Source: Streptomyces griseomycini
GTDB lineage: Bacteria; Actinomycetota; Actinomycetes; Streptomycetales; Streptomycetaceae
Assembly: GCF_014203535.1 (NCBI RefSeq)
Contig: NZ_JACHJI010000001.1
Span: forward strand, 248,001-312,000
DNA length: 64,000 nt
Reading direction: 5' to 3'
This document shows, in pieces, positions 27,044-40,071 of this stretch (positions are counted from its first letter, which is position 1; each line of letters starts with the position of its first letter). A model generated the notes under the pieces. That model was not told the origin of the DNA and did not search any database. It saw only the letters and a program-made list of their open reading frames with translations. Position numbers and translations under genes: made by a program.

Positions 27044-27952
27044 GTGGCGAACGACGGGCCGGTCGAGCACGGCTACCCACACCTGGAGACGGTGCGGGCG
27101 GCCGTCACCGCGTTGTACAGGCGTCTGTCGTACGACACGATCCGTACGTTCTCGACCAGCGTGGCGCCGGCCGACGTGGCGTTCTGCGACACGGACGACC
27201 TTCATCTGGGGGCGCAGCGGGTGGCCCGCGAGCTGGTGCGGCACTACCGGCTGCCGGACGCGCGGCTGATCGTCGGATTCCGGGAGATGCAGCACGCGGC
27301 GAACGTCGAACTGGAGGCCGGCCCGGAGTACTTCGTCGAGCTGAACGACCGGTTCCGTACGCACCGGCGGGACATCGGGGCGGCCCTGGCGCACGAGGTG
27401 ACGCACGTGTACCTGCACCGCCTGGGGCTGTCGTTCCCCGGTACGCGCGACAACGAGATCCTGACGGACACGACGGCGACGTACCTGGGGGCGGGGTGGC
27501 TGCTGCTGGACGCGTTCCGCCAGGACGGGGTGTCGTCGCAGAAGCTGGGGTACCTCACGCCGGAGGAGTTCGGGTACGTGCTGGCGAAGCGGTCGCTGGT
27601 GTTCGGGGAGGACCCGTCGGTGTGGTTCACCAGCGCGCAGGCGTACACGGCGTACACCGAGGGGATGGCGCTGGCCCGCCGCGACGAGCGGCAGCCGCCG
27701 CTGACGGCGGCCGGCTGGGCGGGCCGCCGGCGGTACGCGCGGGACCGCCGCCACGCCCAGGACCACCGCCCCGCCGCCGTCCCGGCGTCCGCCCGGCCGG
27801 ACGTCCCGTACAGCTTCGCACCGGACGGCCGCGGCCCGCTGCGGGTGTCGTTCCCGTGTCCGACCTGCCACCAGCGGATCCGGGTGCCGGTGCGGGGGCG
27901 GGTGCGGGCGCGGTGCGGGTTGTGCCGGACGGTGCTGGAGTGCGACACGTGA
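27044..27952 (+). CDS. Zincin-like protein with C-terminal zinc ribbon
   Basis: I do not recognise a named family. The 302-residue protein has a clear HEVTH motif (His117, Glu118, His121) inside a helix, with conserved acidic residues about 20 further on (NEILTDTTATYLG) that could give the third zinc ligand. The last 45 residues form a zinc ribbon (CPTC and CGLC pairs) preceded by a disordered Arg/Pro linker. There is no signal peptide, so it should act in the cytoplasm, perhaps on a nucleic-acid-bound target, as in SprT-type proteases; that comparison is by layout only. GTG 27044 has a GGTGAGG upstream. Confidence 0.75.
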   Translation: MANDGPVEHGYPHLETVRAAVTALYRRLSYDTIRTFSTSVAPADVAFCDTDDLHLGAQRVARELVRHYRLPDARLIVGFREMQHAANVELEAGPEYFVELNDRFRTHRRDIGAALAHEVTHVYLHRLGLSFPGTRDNEILTDTTATYLGAGWLLLDAFRQDGVSSQKLGYLTPEEFGYVLAKRSLVFGEDPSVWFTSAQAYTAYTEGMALARRDERQPPLTAAGWAGRRRYARDRRHAQDHRPAAVPASARPDVPYSFAPDGRGPLRVSFPCPTCHQRIRVPVRGRVRARCGLCRTVLECDT

Positions 27953-28037
27953 GAGGGCGCCCGGAGCGGGCGGGGGCGTGGCGCGGAGGTGACGGATCGG
28001 CCTCCGTGTTCACCGGCGCGCCGCGGTCCGGTGGTGC

Positions 28038-28043
28038 TTCAAT
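28038..28043 (+). promoter_or_regulatory. Possible -10 box for the SIMPL gene
   Basis: TTCAAT ends six bases before the ATG at 28050, with no Shine-Dalgarno sequence, which fits a leaderless start. The hexamer is a poor match to TANNNT. Confidence 0.3.
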
Positions 28044-28049
28044 GCCCGC

Positions 28050-28691
28050 ATGACGGAGACGATCAAGGAACCCTGGGGAATCGGCGTTTTCGGTGCGGGC
28101 AGCGTGCGGGTCGAGCCGCAGTTGGTCCGGGTCAGGCTCGGGGTGGAGGTGCTGGAGCCCGAGCCGGGCCGGGCGTTCACGGAGGCGGGCGCGGCGGTGG
28201 CGCGGCTGCGGGAGGTGCTGCGGCGGCACGGGATACCGGACGCGTCGGTGTCCGGCTCGCGGCTCAAGCTGAGCTCGGAGTACGACGGGTACGGCGGCGA
28301 GCGGACGTTCCGCGGTTACCGCTGCAGGGCCGCTTACGTCGTCGAGAGCGGGGCGCTGGACGGCCTCCAGCGGTTGATCGTGGAGGCGGTCGAGGCGGGG
28401 GCGCACGCCATCGACGGCGTCGAGTTCGACGTGCACGACAAGCCGGCGCTGCGGGACGAGGCGCGCCGCCGGGCCGTGGCCGCGGCCCGGCGCAAGGCGG
28501 AGGTGTACGCGGAGGCGGCGGGCGTGCGGCTCGGCACGGTCCTGCACATCCAGGACGTGGACTCCGAGTCGTACGAGTTCCGGCAGTACCGCGGTCACGG
28601 CGGCGGGGGCGGCGCCTCGTCCGGGGACCTCGTGCCGGGGATGGTGGAGGTGTCGGCGGGCGTGGTGCTGGGCTTCTCGCTGAAGCAGTAG
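28050..28691 (+). CDS. SIMPL (DUF541) domain protein
   Basis: A 213-residue protein consisting of one SIMPL domain. The typical opening is GIGVFGAGSVRVEPQLVRVRLGV; the C-terminal half has the KAEVYAEAAGVRLGTVLHI segment and ends VEVSAGVVLGFSLKQ. Most SIMPL proteins are exported in proteobacteria and form oligomers; here no signal peptide is seen, so a cytoplasmic place is more likely. Function is unknown. A convergent hairpin separates it from the next gene. Confidence 0.85.
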   Translation: MTETIKEPWGIGVFGAGSVRVEPQLVRVRLGVEVLEPEPGRAFTEAGAAVARLREVLRRHGIPDASVSGSRLKLSSEYDGYGGERTFRGYRCRAAYVVESGALDGLQRLIVEAVEAGAHAIDGVEFDVHDKPALRDEARRRAVAAARRKAEVYAEAAGVRLGTVLHIQDVDSESYEFRQYRGHGGGGGASSGDLVPGMVEVSAGVVLGFSLKQ

Positions 28692-28718
28692 GTTCCGGGG
28701 CGCCGGCTCCCCCGGAAC
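28692..28718. terminator. Bidirectional terminator hairpin
   Basis: GTTCCGGGG (28692-28700) pairs with CCCCGGAAC (28710-28718) between the convergent SIMPL and vWA genes. Confidence 0.7.
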
Positions 28719-28720
28719 GC

Positions 28721-29443
28721 TCAGGGCCGCACGATCCCCCGGGCCCGTGCCGCCGCCAGCCACCGGGGGAACTCGCCCACCAGCCGGTCGTACAGTTCGG
28801 TGTCCGGTACCTTCCGCGGGTCCGAACCCGCGTGGAAGAAGCCCGCGTTGTCCACGACCCGCTTGTCCGGCACCGCCAACTCGTCGAGTTTCCGCAGGTA
28901 GTCGAACTGGCGGCTGTTCGGGTCGCCGAAGCCGACGAACTGCCAGAACAGCGGCAGCCGGGCCGCCTTGCACAGGTACCGCTCGGCGGCGAGCCGGTTG
29001 ACCGGGCCGCCGTCGGTCTGGAAGACGACCAGGGCGGGGTGGCGCGCACCGCTGTCCAGGTAGTGGTCGATGACCGCGTCCATCGCCAGGTGGTAGCTGG
29101 TCCTGCCCATGTGCCCGAGCCCGGCCACGATCCGCTCGACGCGCCCCCGGTGATCGGCGAGGGCGATGTCGGTGACGGCGTCCACGTCGGTGGAGAAGAA
29201 GACCACGGGCACGGTGCCGTCGTCGTCGAGGTGCGCGGACAGGCCCAGCACCCGGTCGGCGAGCGCCTGCACGCTGCCGTCCTCGTAGTACGGCTTCATC
29301 GAGCCGGAGTAGTCGACGACCAGGTAGACCGCGGCGCGCAGCCCGTCCAGTCCGTGCCCGGCCAGGGACGCCCCGGCGGTCTTGTAGAGGCCGGCCAGCG
29401 CGGGCGCGGTCTCCTCGATCTTGCTCAGGCTGATCGCGGCCAT
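28721..29443 (-). CDS. TerF-type von Willebrand factor A domain protein
   Basis: A 240-residue vWA protein like the C-terminal part of TerF from tellurite-resistance gene sets. The metal-ion-dependent adhesion site is DYSGSM (Asp44, Ser46, Ser48), followed by FFSTDVDAVTDI and the conserved VVFQTDGGPVNR and FWQFVGFGDPNS. It probably mediates metal-dependent protein contacts in the cytoplasm. No TerD or other Ter genes are in the window. ATG 29443 with GGGGAG five bases upstream is preferred to an in-frame GTG two codons earlier. Confidence 0.82.
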   Translation of the reverse strand: MAAISLSKIEETAPALAGLYKTAGASLAGHGLDGLRAAVYLVVDYSGSMKPYYEDGSVQALADRVLGLSAHLDDDGTVPVVFFSTDVDAVTDIALADHRGRVERIVAGLGHMGRTSYHLAMDAVIDHYLDSGARHPALVVFQTDGGPVNRLAAERYLCKAARLPLFWQFVGFGDPNSRQFDYLRKLDELAVPDKRVVDNAGFFHAGSDPRKVPDTELYDRLVGEFPRWLAAARARGIVRP

Positions 29444-29608
29444 GTGCACTCCCCCTCGCCGTCACCGGCTGCTCGGTCGCCGGGACCGGCCTCGAGGGTA
29501 CGGCACGCTCACCCCTGCCCTCCCTCCGTCCACAGGCGTTCGTTATTTTGTTCGTCGCCGTCCCCACCGGCTCGCTCACGTCCCCGTCCCCCCGCAAGGA
29601 GCCGGTCC

Positions 29609-30538
29609 GTGGATTCCGAGTCCACCGTCACCACCTGCTACCGCCACCCCGAGGTGGAGTGCCACGTCCGCTGCACGCGCTGCGACCGGTACATCTGCCC
29701 GGACTGCATGCGCGAGGCGGCCGTGGGCCACCAGTGCCCCGAGTGCGTGAGGGAGGGCGCGCGGTCGGTGCGGCAGGCGCGCACCGTGGTGGGCGGCCGG
29801 GTCTCGACGGTGCCCGTGGTGACGTACGCGCTGATCGCGGTCAACGTGCTGGTGTACCTGGCGGAGTCGGTGCGGCCGGAGATCGTGGACCGGTTCGCGA
29901 TGCTGGGCGCGGGACTGGTCGGACCGGACGGTGTGTCCTACCTGTGGGTCGACGGCTCGCACTCCGGGGACTACCGTCCGGAAGGGCTGGTGGACGGCGA
30001 GTGGTACCGGATGCTGACCGGTGCCTTCCTGCACCTGCCGCCCGCCGAGGGGACGTTCGGCGTCCTCCACATCGTGATGAACATGGTGGCGCTGTGGAAC
30101 CTGGGCCGGCTCGTCGAGCCGATGCTGGGCCGCGTGCACTACCTGGCCCTGTACCTGCTGTCGGCGCTGGGCGGTTCGGTGCTGGTGCTGCTGCTCGCGC
30201 CCGGGGACGCGGTGGTCGGGGCGTCCGGGGCGGTCTTCGGGGTGGGGGCCGCGTACTACGTCATGGCGCGGCGGATCGGCGCCGACATGAACACCGTCAA
30301 CCGGTTCATGGCCGGTCTGCTGCTGTGGCTGGTGGTCTCCGCGGTGGCCACCTCCTGGGAGGGGCACCTCGGCGGGCTGCTGGCGGGCGGTGCGGTGGCG
30401 CTGGTCTTCGCGTACGTGCCGCGGGGGCCGCGCAGGGGCCTGGTCCAGGCGGCGGCGTGCGCGGGGCTGGTGGTGCTGGTGGTGGTGCTGGCGGCGGTCA
30501 AGGTGTCCGAGCTGACGGGTGGGGGCATCCTCCGGTGA
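29609..30538 (+). CDS. Rhomboid-family intramembrane serine protease with N-terminal zinc finger
   Basis: A 309-residue membrane protein. The N-terminal 50 residues hold a B-box-like zinc binding pattern (Cys10, His13, Cys22, Cys25, Cys30, Cys33, Cys43, Cys46). Six transmembrane helices follow; the catalytic Ser lies in VGASGAVFG and the catalytic His in EGHLGGLLAGG, with LHIVMNMVALWNLG in between, so it should be active. Rhomboids cut membrane-embedded substrates. GTG 29609 follows AAGGAG by seven bases. The stop overlaps the chitosanase start by four bases. Confidence 0.92.
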   Translation: MDSESTVTTCYRHPEVECHVRCTRCDRYICPDCMREAAVGHQCPECVREGARSVRQARTVVGGRVSTVPVVTYALIAVNVLVYLAESVRPEIVDRFAMLGAGLVGPDGVSYLWVDGSHSGDYRPEGLVDGEWYRMLTGAFLHLPPAEGTFGVLHIVMNMVALWNLGRLVEPMLGRVHYLALYLLSALGGSVLVLLLAPGDAVVGASGAVFGVGAAYYVMARRIGADMNTVNRFMAGLLLWLVVSAVATSWEGHLGGLLAGGAVALVFAYVPRGPRRGLVQAAACAGLVVLVVVLAAVKVSELTGGGILR

Positions 30539-31443
30539 AACGTTCCGGTGCATTGCTCCTCGCGGCCCTTCCCGTGATCGCCACGGGGCTGTACTTCGTC
30601 ATGCCGACGGACTCGGCCGACGCACCGGCCGCTCCGCCCGCGGCCGACGCCACCGCCCGGTCGGCCCGCGAGGACGCCGGGGACCGGGCCGAGCGGGAGC
30701 GGGCGGAGGACGACGCGCTCGTCGCCGGCCTGCCGCCGGGGCTCGCCGCGCCGGAGAAGAAGGAGCTGGCGCAGCGGCTGGTGGCCAGCGCCGAGAACTC
30801 CACCCTGGACTGGCGCAGCCTGTACGGCGGCATCGAGGACCTCGGCGACGGCCAGGGCTACACGGCCGGCACCGTCGGCTTCCGCACCGGCACCCACGAT
30901 CTGCTGACGCTGGTCGAGCGCTACAGCGAGGAGCACCCCGGCAACGGCCTGGAGCGCTATCCGCCCGCCCTGCGGGAGGTCGACGGCACGGACTCGCACG
31001 AGGGCCTGGACCCCGGCTTCACGGCGGCCTGACGGGCGGAGGCGGGACTGCCCGCGTTCCGCGAGGCGCAGGAGGAGGAGCGCGACCGCGTCTACTTCGA
31101 GCCGTCCGTCCGCCTCGCCAAGCTCGACGGCCTGAACACGCTCGGCCAGTTCGTCTCCTGCGACGCGATGGTCCTCCACGGGCCCGGCACCGGCCCGGAG
31201 GGCTTCCACGGCCTGCGGGAGCGCGCGATGAGGAAGGCGCGGAGGCCGGCCCGGGGCGGTTCGCAGGAGGCGTACCCGGACGCCTTCCTCGACGTCCGCC
31301 GCGCGGCGATGCTCGCCAGGCGGCCGGACGGCGACACCTCCCGCGTCGACACCGCCCAGCGGCGGTTCCTCCGGGCCGGGAACCTGAAGCTGGAGACGCC
31401 GCTGGTCCGGGAGATGTACGGGGAGACGTTCCGGGTGCCGTAG
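30535..31443 (+). pseudogene. csn: GH46 chitosanase interrupted by an in-frame TGA
   Basis: The frame begins at GTG 30535 (overlapping the rhomboid stop) with a signal-like segment (KRSGALLLAALPVIATGLYF). It runs through the GH46 catalytic region: SAENSTLDW holds the acid Glu and GDGQGYTAG the base Asp, both intact. TGA at 31030-31032 ends it after 165 residues. The same frame continues without gap to TAG 31441-31443 with the rest of the enzyme (EERDRVYFEPSV, DTSRVDTAQRRFL). Compared from memory with Streptomyces GH46 enzymes, the TGA replaces the Trp of a DW pair, a one-base TGG to TGA change. Chitosanases hydrolyse chitosan outside the cell; here only a truncated product is expected unless read through. 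Confidence 0.85.
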
Positions 31444-31466
31444 CCGCGGGCGCTCCCGCACGAAGT

Positions 31467-31514
31467 GACGGCGCCTGCCCGATCGTCCGGTCGGGGACAG
31501 GGGCAGGCGCCGTC
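31467..31514. terminator. Bidirectional terminator between chitosanase and gltD
   Basis: A perfect 14-bp stem (GACGGCGCCTGCCC and complement) with a 20-base loop lies between convergent genes. Confidence 0.8.
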
Positions 31515-31555
31515 TGTGTTCCGTACGCCGTTGTACGGGACGTCTCTCGGGCCGG

Positions 31556-33011
31556 TCAGACCGCCAGCGCGCGGTCCGTCGGCCGGATCGGGGCCGGCAG
31601 GTCGCTCGCCCCGGTGAGGAAGCGGTCGCAGCCGCGGGCGGCCGAGCGGCCCTCGGCGATCGCCCACACGATGAGCGACTGGCCGCGGCCGGCGTCACCG
31701 GCGACGAACACGCCGGGCACGTTGGTCTGGAAGTCGGCGTCGCGGGCGATGTTACCGCGCTCGTCGAGCTCCAGGCCGAACTGCTCGACCAGGCCGTTCT
31801 CGCGGTCGGTGCCGGTGAAGCCCATGGCGAGGGTGACCAGCTGGGCGGGGATCTTCCGTTCGGTGCCGGGCTTCTGGGTCAGCCTGCCGTCCACGAACTC
31901 GACCTCGACCAGGTGCAGCCACTGGACGTTGCCGTCCTCGTCGCCCTCGAAGTGGGTGGTGGAGACGGAGTAGACCCGCTCACCGCCCTCCTCGTGGGCG
32001 CTGGTGACCTTGTAGAGCATCGGGAAGGTCGGCCACGGCTGGGAGAGGGGGTTCCGCTCCTCGTTCGGGCGGGGCATGATCTCCAGCTGGGTGACGGAGG
32101 CGGCGCCCTGGCGGTGGGCGGTGCCCACGCAGTCGGCGCCGGTGTCACCGCCGCCGATCACGACGACGTGCTTGCCCTCGGCGGAGATCGGCGGGGCGAC
32201 GTAGTCGCCCTCCTGCACCTTGTTGGCCAGCGGCAGGTACTCCATGGCCTGGTGGATGCCCTTGAGGTCGCGGCCCGGCACCGGCAGGTCGCGGGCGGTC
32301 GTGGCGCCGACGGCGAGGACCACGGCGTCGTACCGCTTGCGCAGCGCGGTCGCCGGCATGTCGCGGCCGATCTCGACGCCCGTGCGGAACTTGGTGCCCT
32401 CCGCGCGCATCTGCTCGATGCGGCGGTTGATGTGCCGCTTCTCCATCTTGAACTCGGGGATGCCGTAGCGGAGGAGGCCGCCGATGCGGTCCGCCCGCTC
32501 GTACACCGCGACCGTGTGGCCGGCCCGGGTCAGCTGCTGGGCGGCGGCCAGACCCGCCGGGCCGGAGCCGACCACGGCGACGGTCTTGCCGGACAGGCGC
32601 TCGGGGACCCGGGGGGCGACGTCCCCGGTCTCCCACGCCTTGTCGATGATCGAGACCTCGACGTTCTTGATGGTGACCGGCGGCTGGTTGATGCCGAGCA
32701 CGCACGCCGACTCGCACGGGGCGGGGCACAGGCGGCCCGTGAACTCCGGGAAGTTGTTCGTCGCGTGCAGGCGCTCGCTCGCCGCCGCCCAGTCCTCGCG
32801 GTAGGCGTAGTCGTTCCACTCGGGGATGAGGTTCCCCAGCGGGCAGCCGTTGTGGCAGAACGGGATGCCGCAGTCCATGCACCGGCTGGCCTGCTTGCTG
32901 ATGATCGGCAGCAGGGAGCCGGGGACGTAGACCTCGTTCCAGTCCTTGACCCGCTCCTCGACCGGACGGGACTCGGCGACCTCGCGGCCGTGGTTCAGAA
33001 AGCCCTTCGGG

Positions 33012-33019
<8 letters not shown>
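31556..33019 (-). CDS. gltD: Glutamate synthase (NADPH) small subunit
   Basis: The 487-residue subunit brings electrons from NADPH to GltB for making two glutamates from glutamine and 2-oxoglutarate. Two N-terminal cysteine clusters ([17 protein letters not shown] and [12 protein letters not shown]) bind [4Fe-4S] centres; FAD-binding is [15 protein letters not shown] and NADPH-binding is [15 protein letters not shown]. The final [18 protein letters not shown] is typical. Its start overlaps the gltB stop by eight bases, so the subunits are coupled. Confidence 0.97.
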
Positions 33020-37610
<4,591 letters not shown>

Positions 37611-37984
37611 CGGCTCTCCCGTCGTCGTCATGTGGCATGTGCGAGTGCCGAGGGACGACGTTGGCCCTCTGCGTGAGTGCGAAAGTTGCTGCAGATTACA
37701 TGATGGAGCGGTTCTCGGGAACCGGGACATTCCGTTCCAGCATGCGGACACCGCGCGGGGCGCGGCGGGGTTCCGCGCCCGGCGGCGCGGGGAGAACACG
37801 GGGGGCCTGCCGGACAGATCGGTGCCCGTCGGCCCGATGGCGGGAGCGGGCGTCTTCGTCCGCCCCGCGGGCACGCCGCCGGCCTCATCGCCCACAGCGC
37901 TTACGGCTCATGCCCGGCTGTCACGCGGTCGAAACCAGCAAGTAATGACTACTTATGCGACCTGACGCATAAGTGCGAGCCGGG
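37611..37984. other. Intergenic region upstream of gltB
   Basis: This 374-bp gap lies between the VIT-family stop and gltB, both on the minus strand. It is locally AT-rich near 37680-37720, where a TAATCT hexamer (37698-37693, minus) may be a -10 of gltB; no good -35 is seen. I looked for a GlnR site (GTNAC-N6-GAAAC repeats) and did not find one. The 9-bp palindrome at 37951-37974 is listed separately. Confidence 0.45.
37951..37974. promoter_or_regulatory. AT-rich 9-bp inverted repeat ACTTATGCG-N6-CGCATAAGT
   Basis: Both arms are perfect over nine bases with a six-base spacer, 10 bases after the VIT-family stop and about 340 bp before gltB. It is AT-rich in a GC-rich genome. It could be the terminator hairpin of the upstream gene or an operator for gltB. 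Confidence 0.5.
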
Positions 37985-38716
37985 TCATCCTACGGCCGTT
38001 CCGAACAGCGTGCCCAGGGCGTACGTCACACCGGCCGCCGCGCCGCCGAGGGCGAGCTGCCGCAGCCCGCTGTACCACCAGGTCCGCGCCGTCACCTTGG
38101 CCACCACCGCGCCGCACAGGAAGAGTCCGAGCAGTGCCAGCAGCACGGCGGGCCACAGACTGCTCGCACCGAGGAGGTAGGGCAGCACGGGCAGCAGGGC
38201 GCCGAGCGCGAAGGATCCGAAGCTGGAGACGGCGGCGACGGCGGGCGAGGGCAGGTCACCGGGGTCGATGCCGAGTTCCTCGCGGGCGTGGATCTCCAGG
38301 GCCTGCTCGGGGTCCCGGGACAGCTGCCGGGCCACTTCACGGGCCAGCGCCGGCTCGACGCCGCGGGCCGCGTAGAGCGCGGCGAGCTCGGCCTCCTCGT
38401 CCTGGGGGTGCTTGCGCAGCTCACGGCGCTCGACGTCCAGCTCGGCCTCGACCAGCTCGCGCTGGGAGGCGACGGACGTGTACTCGCCGGCGGCCATGGA
38501 GAAGGCCCCGGCGGCCAGACCCGCGAGGCCGCTCAGGACGACGGTCTGCTGGCTGACGGAGCCGCCGGCGACACCGGTCATCAGGGCGAGGTTGGAGACC
38601 AGGCCGTCCATCGCGCCGAAGACGGCCGGACGCAGCCAGCCGCCGTTCACGTCCCGGTGCGTGTGGTTGTCGCGGTGCGCCTCGTGCAGCGCCGCCTCGG
38701 TCTCGATGATCGCCAT
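37985..38716 (-). CDS. VIT1/CCC1-family membrane transporter
   Basis: A 243-residue protein of the vacuolar iron/manganese transporter family. The opening VFGAMDGLVSNLALMTGVAGG and the next helix AGAFSMAAGEYTSVASQRE are signature segments; the cytoplasmic part (about 85-150) is rich in Glu (ERRELRKHPQDEEAELAALY) and forms the metal-binding region; three further helices follow. The family exports Fe(II) or Mn(II) out of the cytoplasm. The start at ATG 38716 follows GGGGGA at six bases. Confidence 0.88.
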   Translation of the reverse strand: MAIIETEAALHEAHRDNHTHRDVNGGWLRPAVFGAMDGLVSNLALMTGVAGGSVSQQTVVLSGLAGLAAGAFSMAAGEYTSVASQRELVEAELDVERRELRKHPQDEEAELAALYAARGVEPALAREVARQLSRDPEQALEIHAREELGIDPGDLPSPAVAAVSSFGSFALGALLPVLPYLLGASSLWPAVLLALLGLFLCGAVVAKVTARTWWYSGLRQLALGGAAAGVTYALGTLFGTAVG

Positions 38717-38997
38717 GACGCGTCCCCCAGGAAGCTTGGACAGAGCTCTTCCGAGCCCGATCTGGACTGGTTCTACTTTTCGACAACACTCAATGTACGC
38801 CGCGAGATTCCCCGCCGCCAGCAAGGAAAGGCTGGGCTAACCTGCGGTTTTGCGTTTTCCGCTCGCTTGTGTAGATGGCCGCTCACATGTCGACCGGGTG
38901 ACACTGGGGTCCGTGAGGCTGTGCGGGGCAGCGCACCGGGGACAGTTCCGCAAAGGGCCTCGCGCCTCTCGGGGCGCCCCTGAGAGGAGAGCCGCGT

Positions 38998-40071
38998 ATG
39001 GCACCGACCGCCCGCATCCCCCCGGTCCCGGCGCCCGGGGACACCGTCGGGCTCCGCGAACGGGCCCGCGGCGCGCTGCTCGGCCTGGCCGTCGGCGACG
39101 CGCTCGGCGCCCCGGCCGAGAACATGAAGCCCTCCGACATCCGGGCGACCTGGGGCCGCATCACCGGATACGTGGCGGACCACCCCGCGGGCACGGACGA
39201 CACCGAGTACGCGATCTTCTCCGGCCTGCTGCTGGCCCGGCACGGCCACGCGCTCACCCCGGCGCACGTCGAGGCGGCCTGGCACGAACTGATCGCCGAC
39301 CGCGCCGAGGGCCCCTTCCGGGGGGCCGGCTTCAGCGAGCGCGGCACGCTGGAGAACCTGCGCCGGGGCCTGGCCGCGCCCGCCTCCGCCCAGCACCGGC
39401 ACGCCTGGAGCGACGGGCTGGCGATGCGGGCGGCGCCCTGCGGGGTCTTCGCGGCCGGCCGTCCCGACGAGGCGGCCCGGCTGGCGGCCGTCGACGGCTC
39501 GGTCAGCCACGACGGCGAGGGCATCTACGGCGGACAGGCGGTCGCGGCGGGCGTCGCGGCGGCGATGGCCGGGGCGCCGGTGGTCGCGGTCGTGGCCTCC
39601 GCCCTGGCGGTGGTCCCGGACGACTCCTGGACCGCCCGCTCGCTGCGCCGCGCCGTCACCGCGGCCCACCTCGGCGAACGCGCGGTCCGCTCGGCGGTCG
39701 TGATCGGCGGCTACCCCTGGACCGACCTGGCCCCGGAGGCGGTCGCCCTCGCCTTCGGCGCGTACGCGGCGGCCGACGGCGACTTCGAGCAGGCGGTGCT
39801 GACGGCCGTCAACATGGGGCGCGACGCCGACACCACGGCGGCGGTCGCGGGTGCCCTGGCCGGCGCGACGCGGGGCGTCCGCGCGATCCCGGGGTCCTGG
39901 GCGGCCGCCATCGGCCCGGCCCGCGGCAGCTGCCTGCCGGCGATGGCGGGACACCACGTCCTGGACGTCGCGGACCTGCTGGCACCGGGCGAGCCGACGC
40001 TCCGGGGTGACGAGCCGACGCCGGACGCCTTCGTCCTGGCGGCGGACGACGAGACGGAGAGCTCCGCATGA
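38998..40071 (+). CDS. ADP-ribosylglycohydrolase-family protein 1
   Basis: The 357-residue protein opens the six-gene operon. It has both metal-binding signatures of the DraG/ARH fold: GLAVGDALGAPAENM followed by GTDDTEYAIFSG, and C-terminal NMGRDADTTAAVAGALAG, so two magnesium ions should bind and the enzyme should be active. The family hydrolyses N- or O-linked ADP-ribose or related N-ribosides. No signal peptide, thus cytoplasmic. GAGGAG precedes the ATG. The stop overlaps the next start (ATGA). The real substrate is unknown. Confidence 0.88.
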   Translation: MAPTARIPPVPAPGDTVGLRERARGALLGLAVGDALGAPAENMKPSDIRATWGRITGYVADHPAGTDDTEYAIFSGLLLARHGHALTPAHVEAAWHELIADRAEGPFRGAGFSERGTLENLRRGLAAPASAQHRHAWSDGLAMRAAPCGVFAAGRPDEAARLAAVDGSVSHDGEGIYGGQAVAAGVAAAMAGAPVVAVVASALAVVPDDSWTARSLRRAVTAAHLGERAVRSAVVIGGYPWTDLAPEAVALAFGAYAAADGDFEQAVLTAVNMGRDADTTAAVAGALAGATRGVRAIPGSWAAAIGPARGSCLPAMAGHHVLDVADLLAPGEPTLRGDEPTPDAFVLAADDETESSA

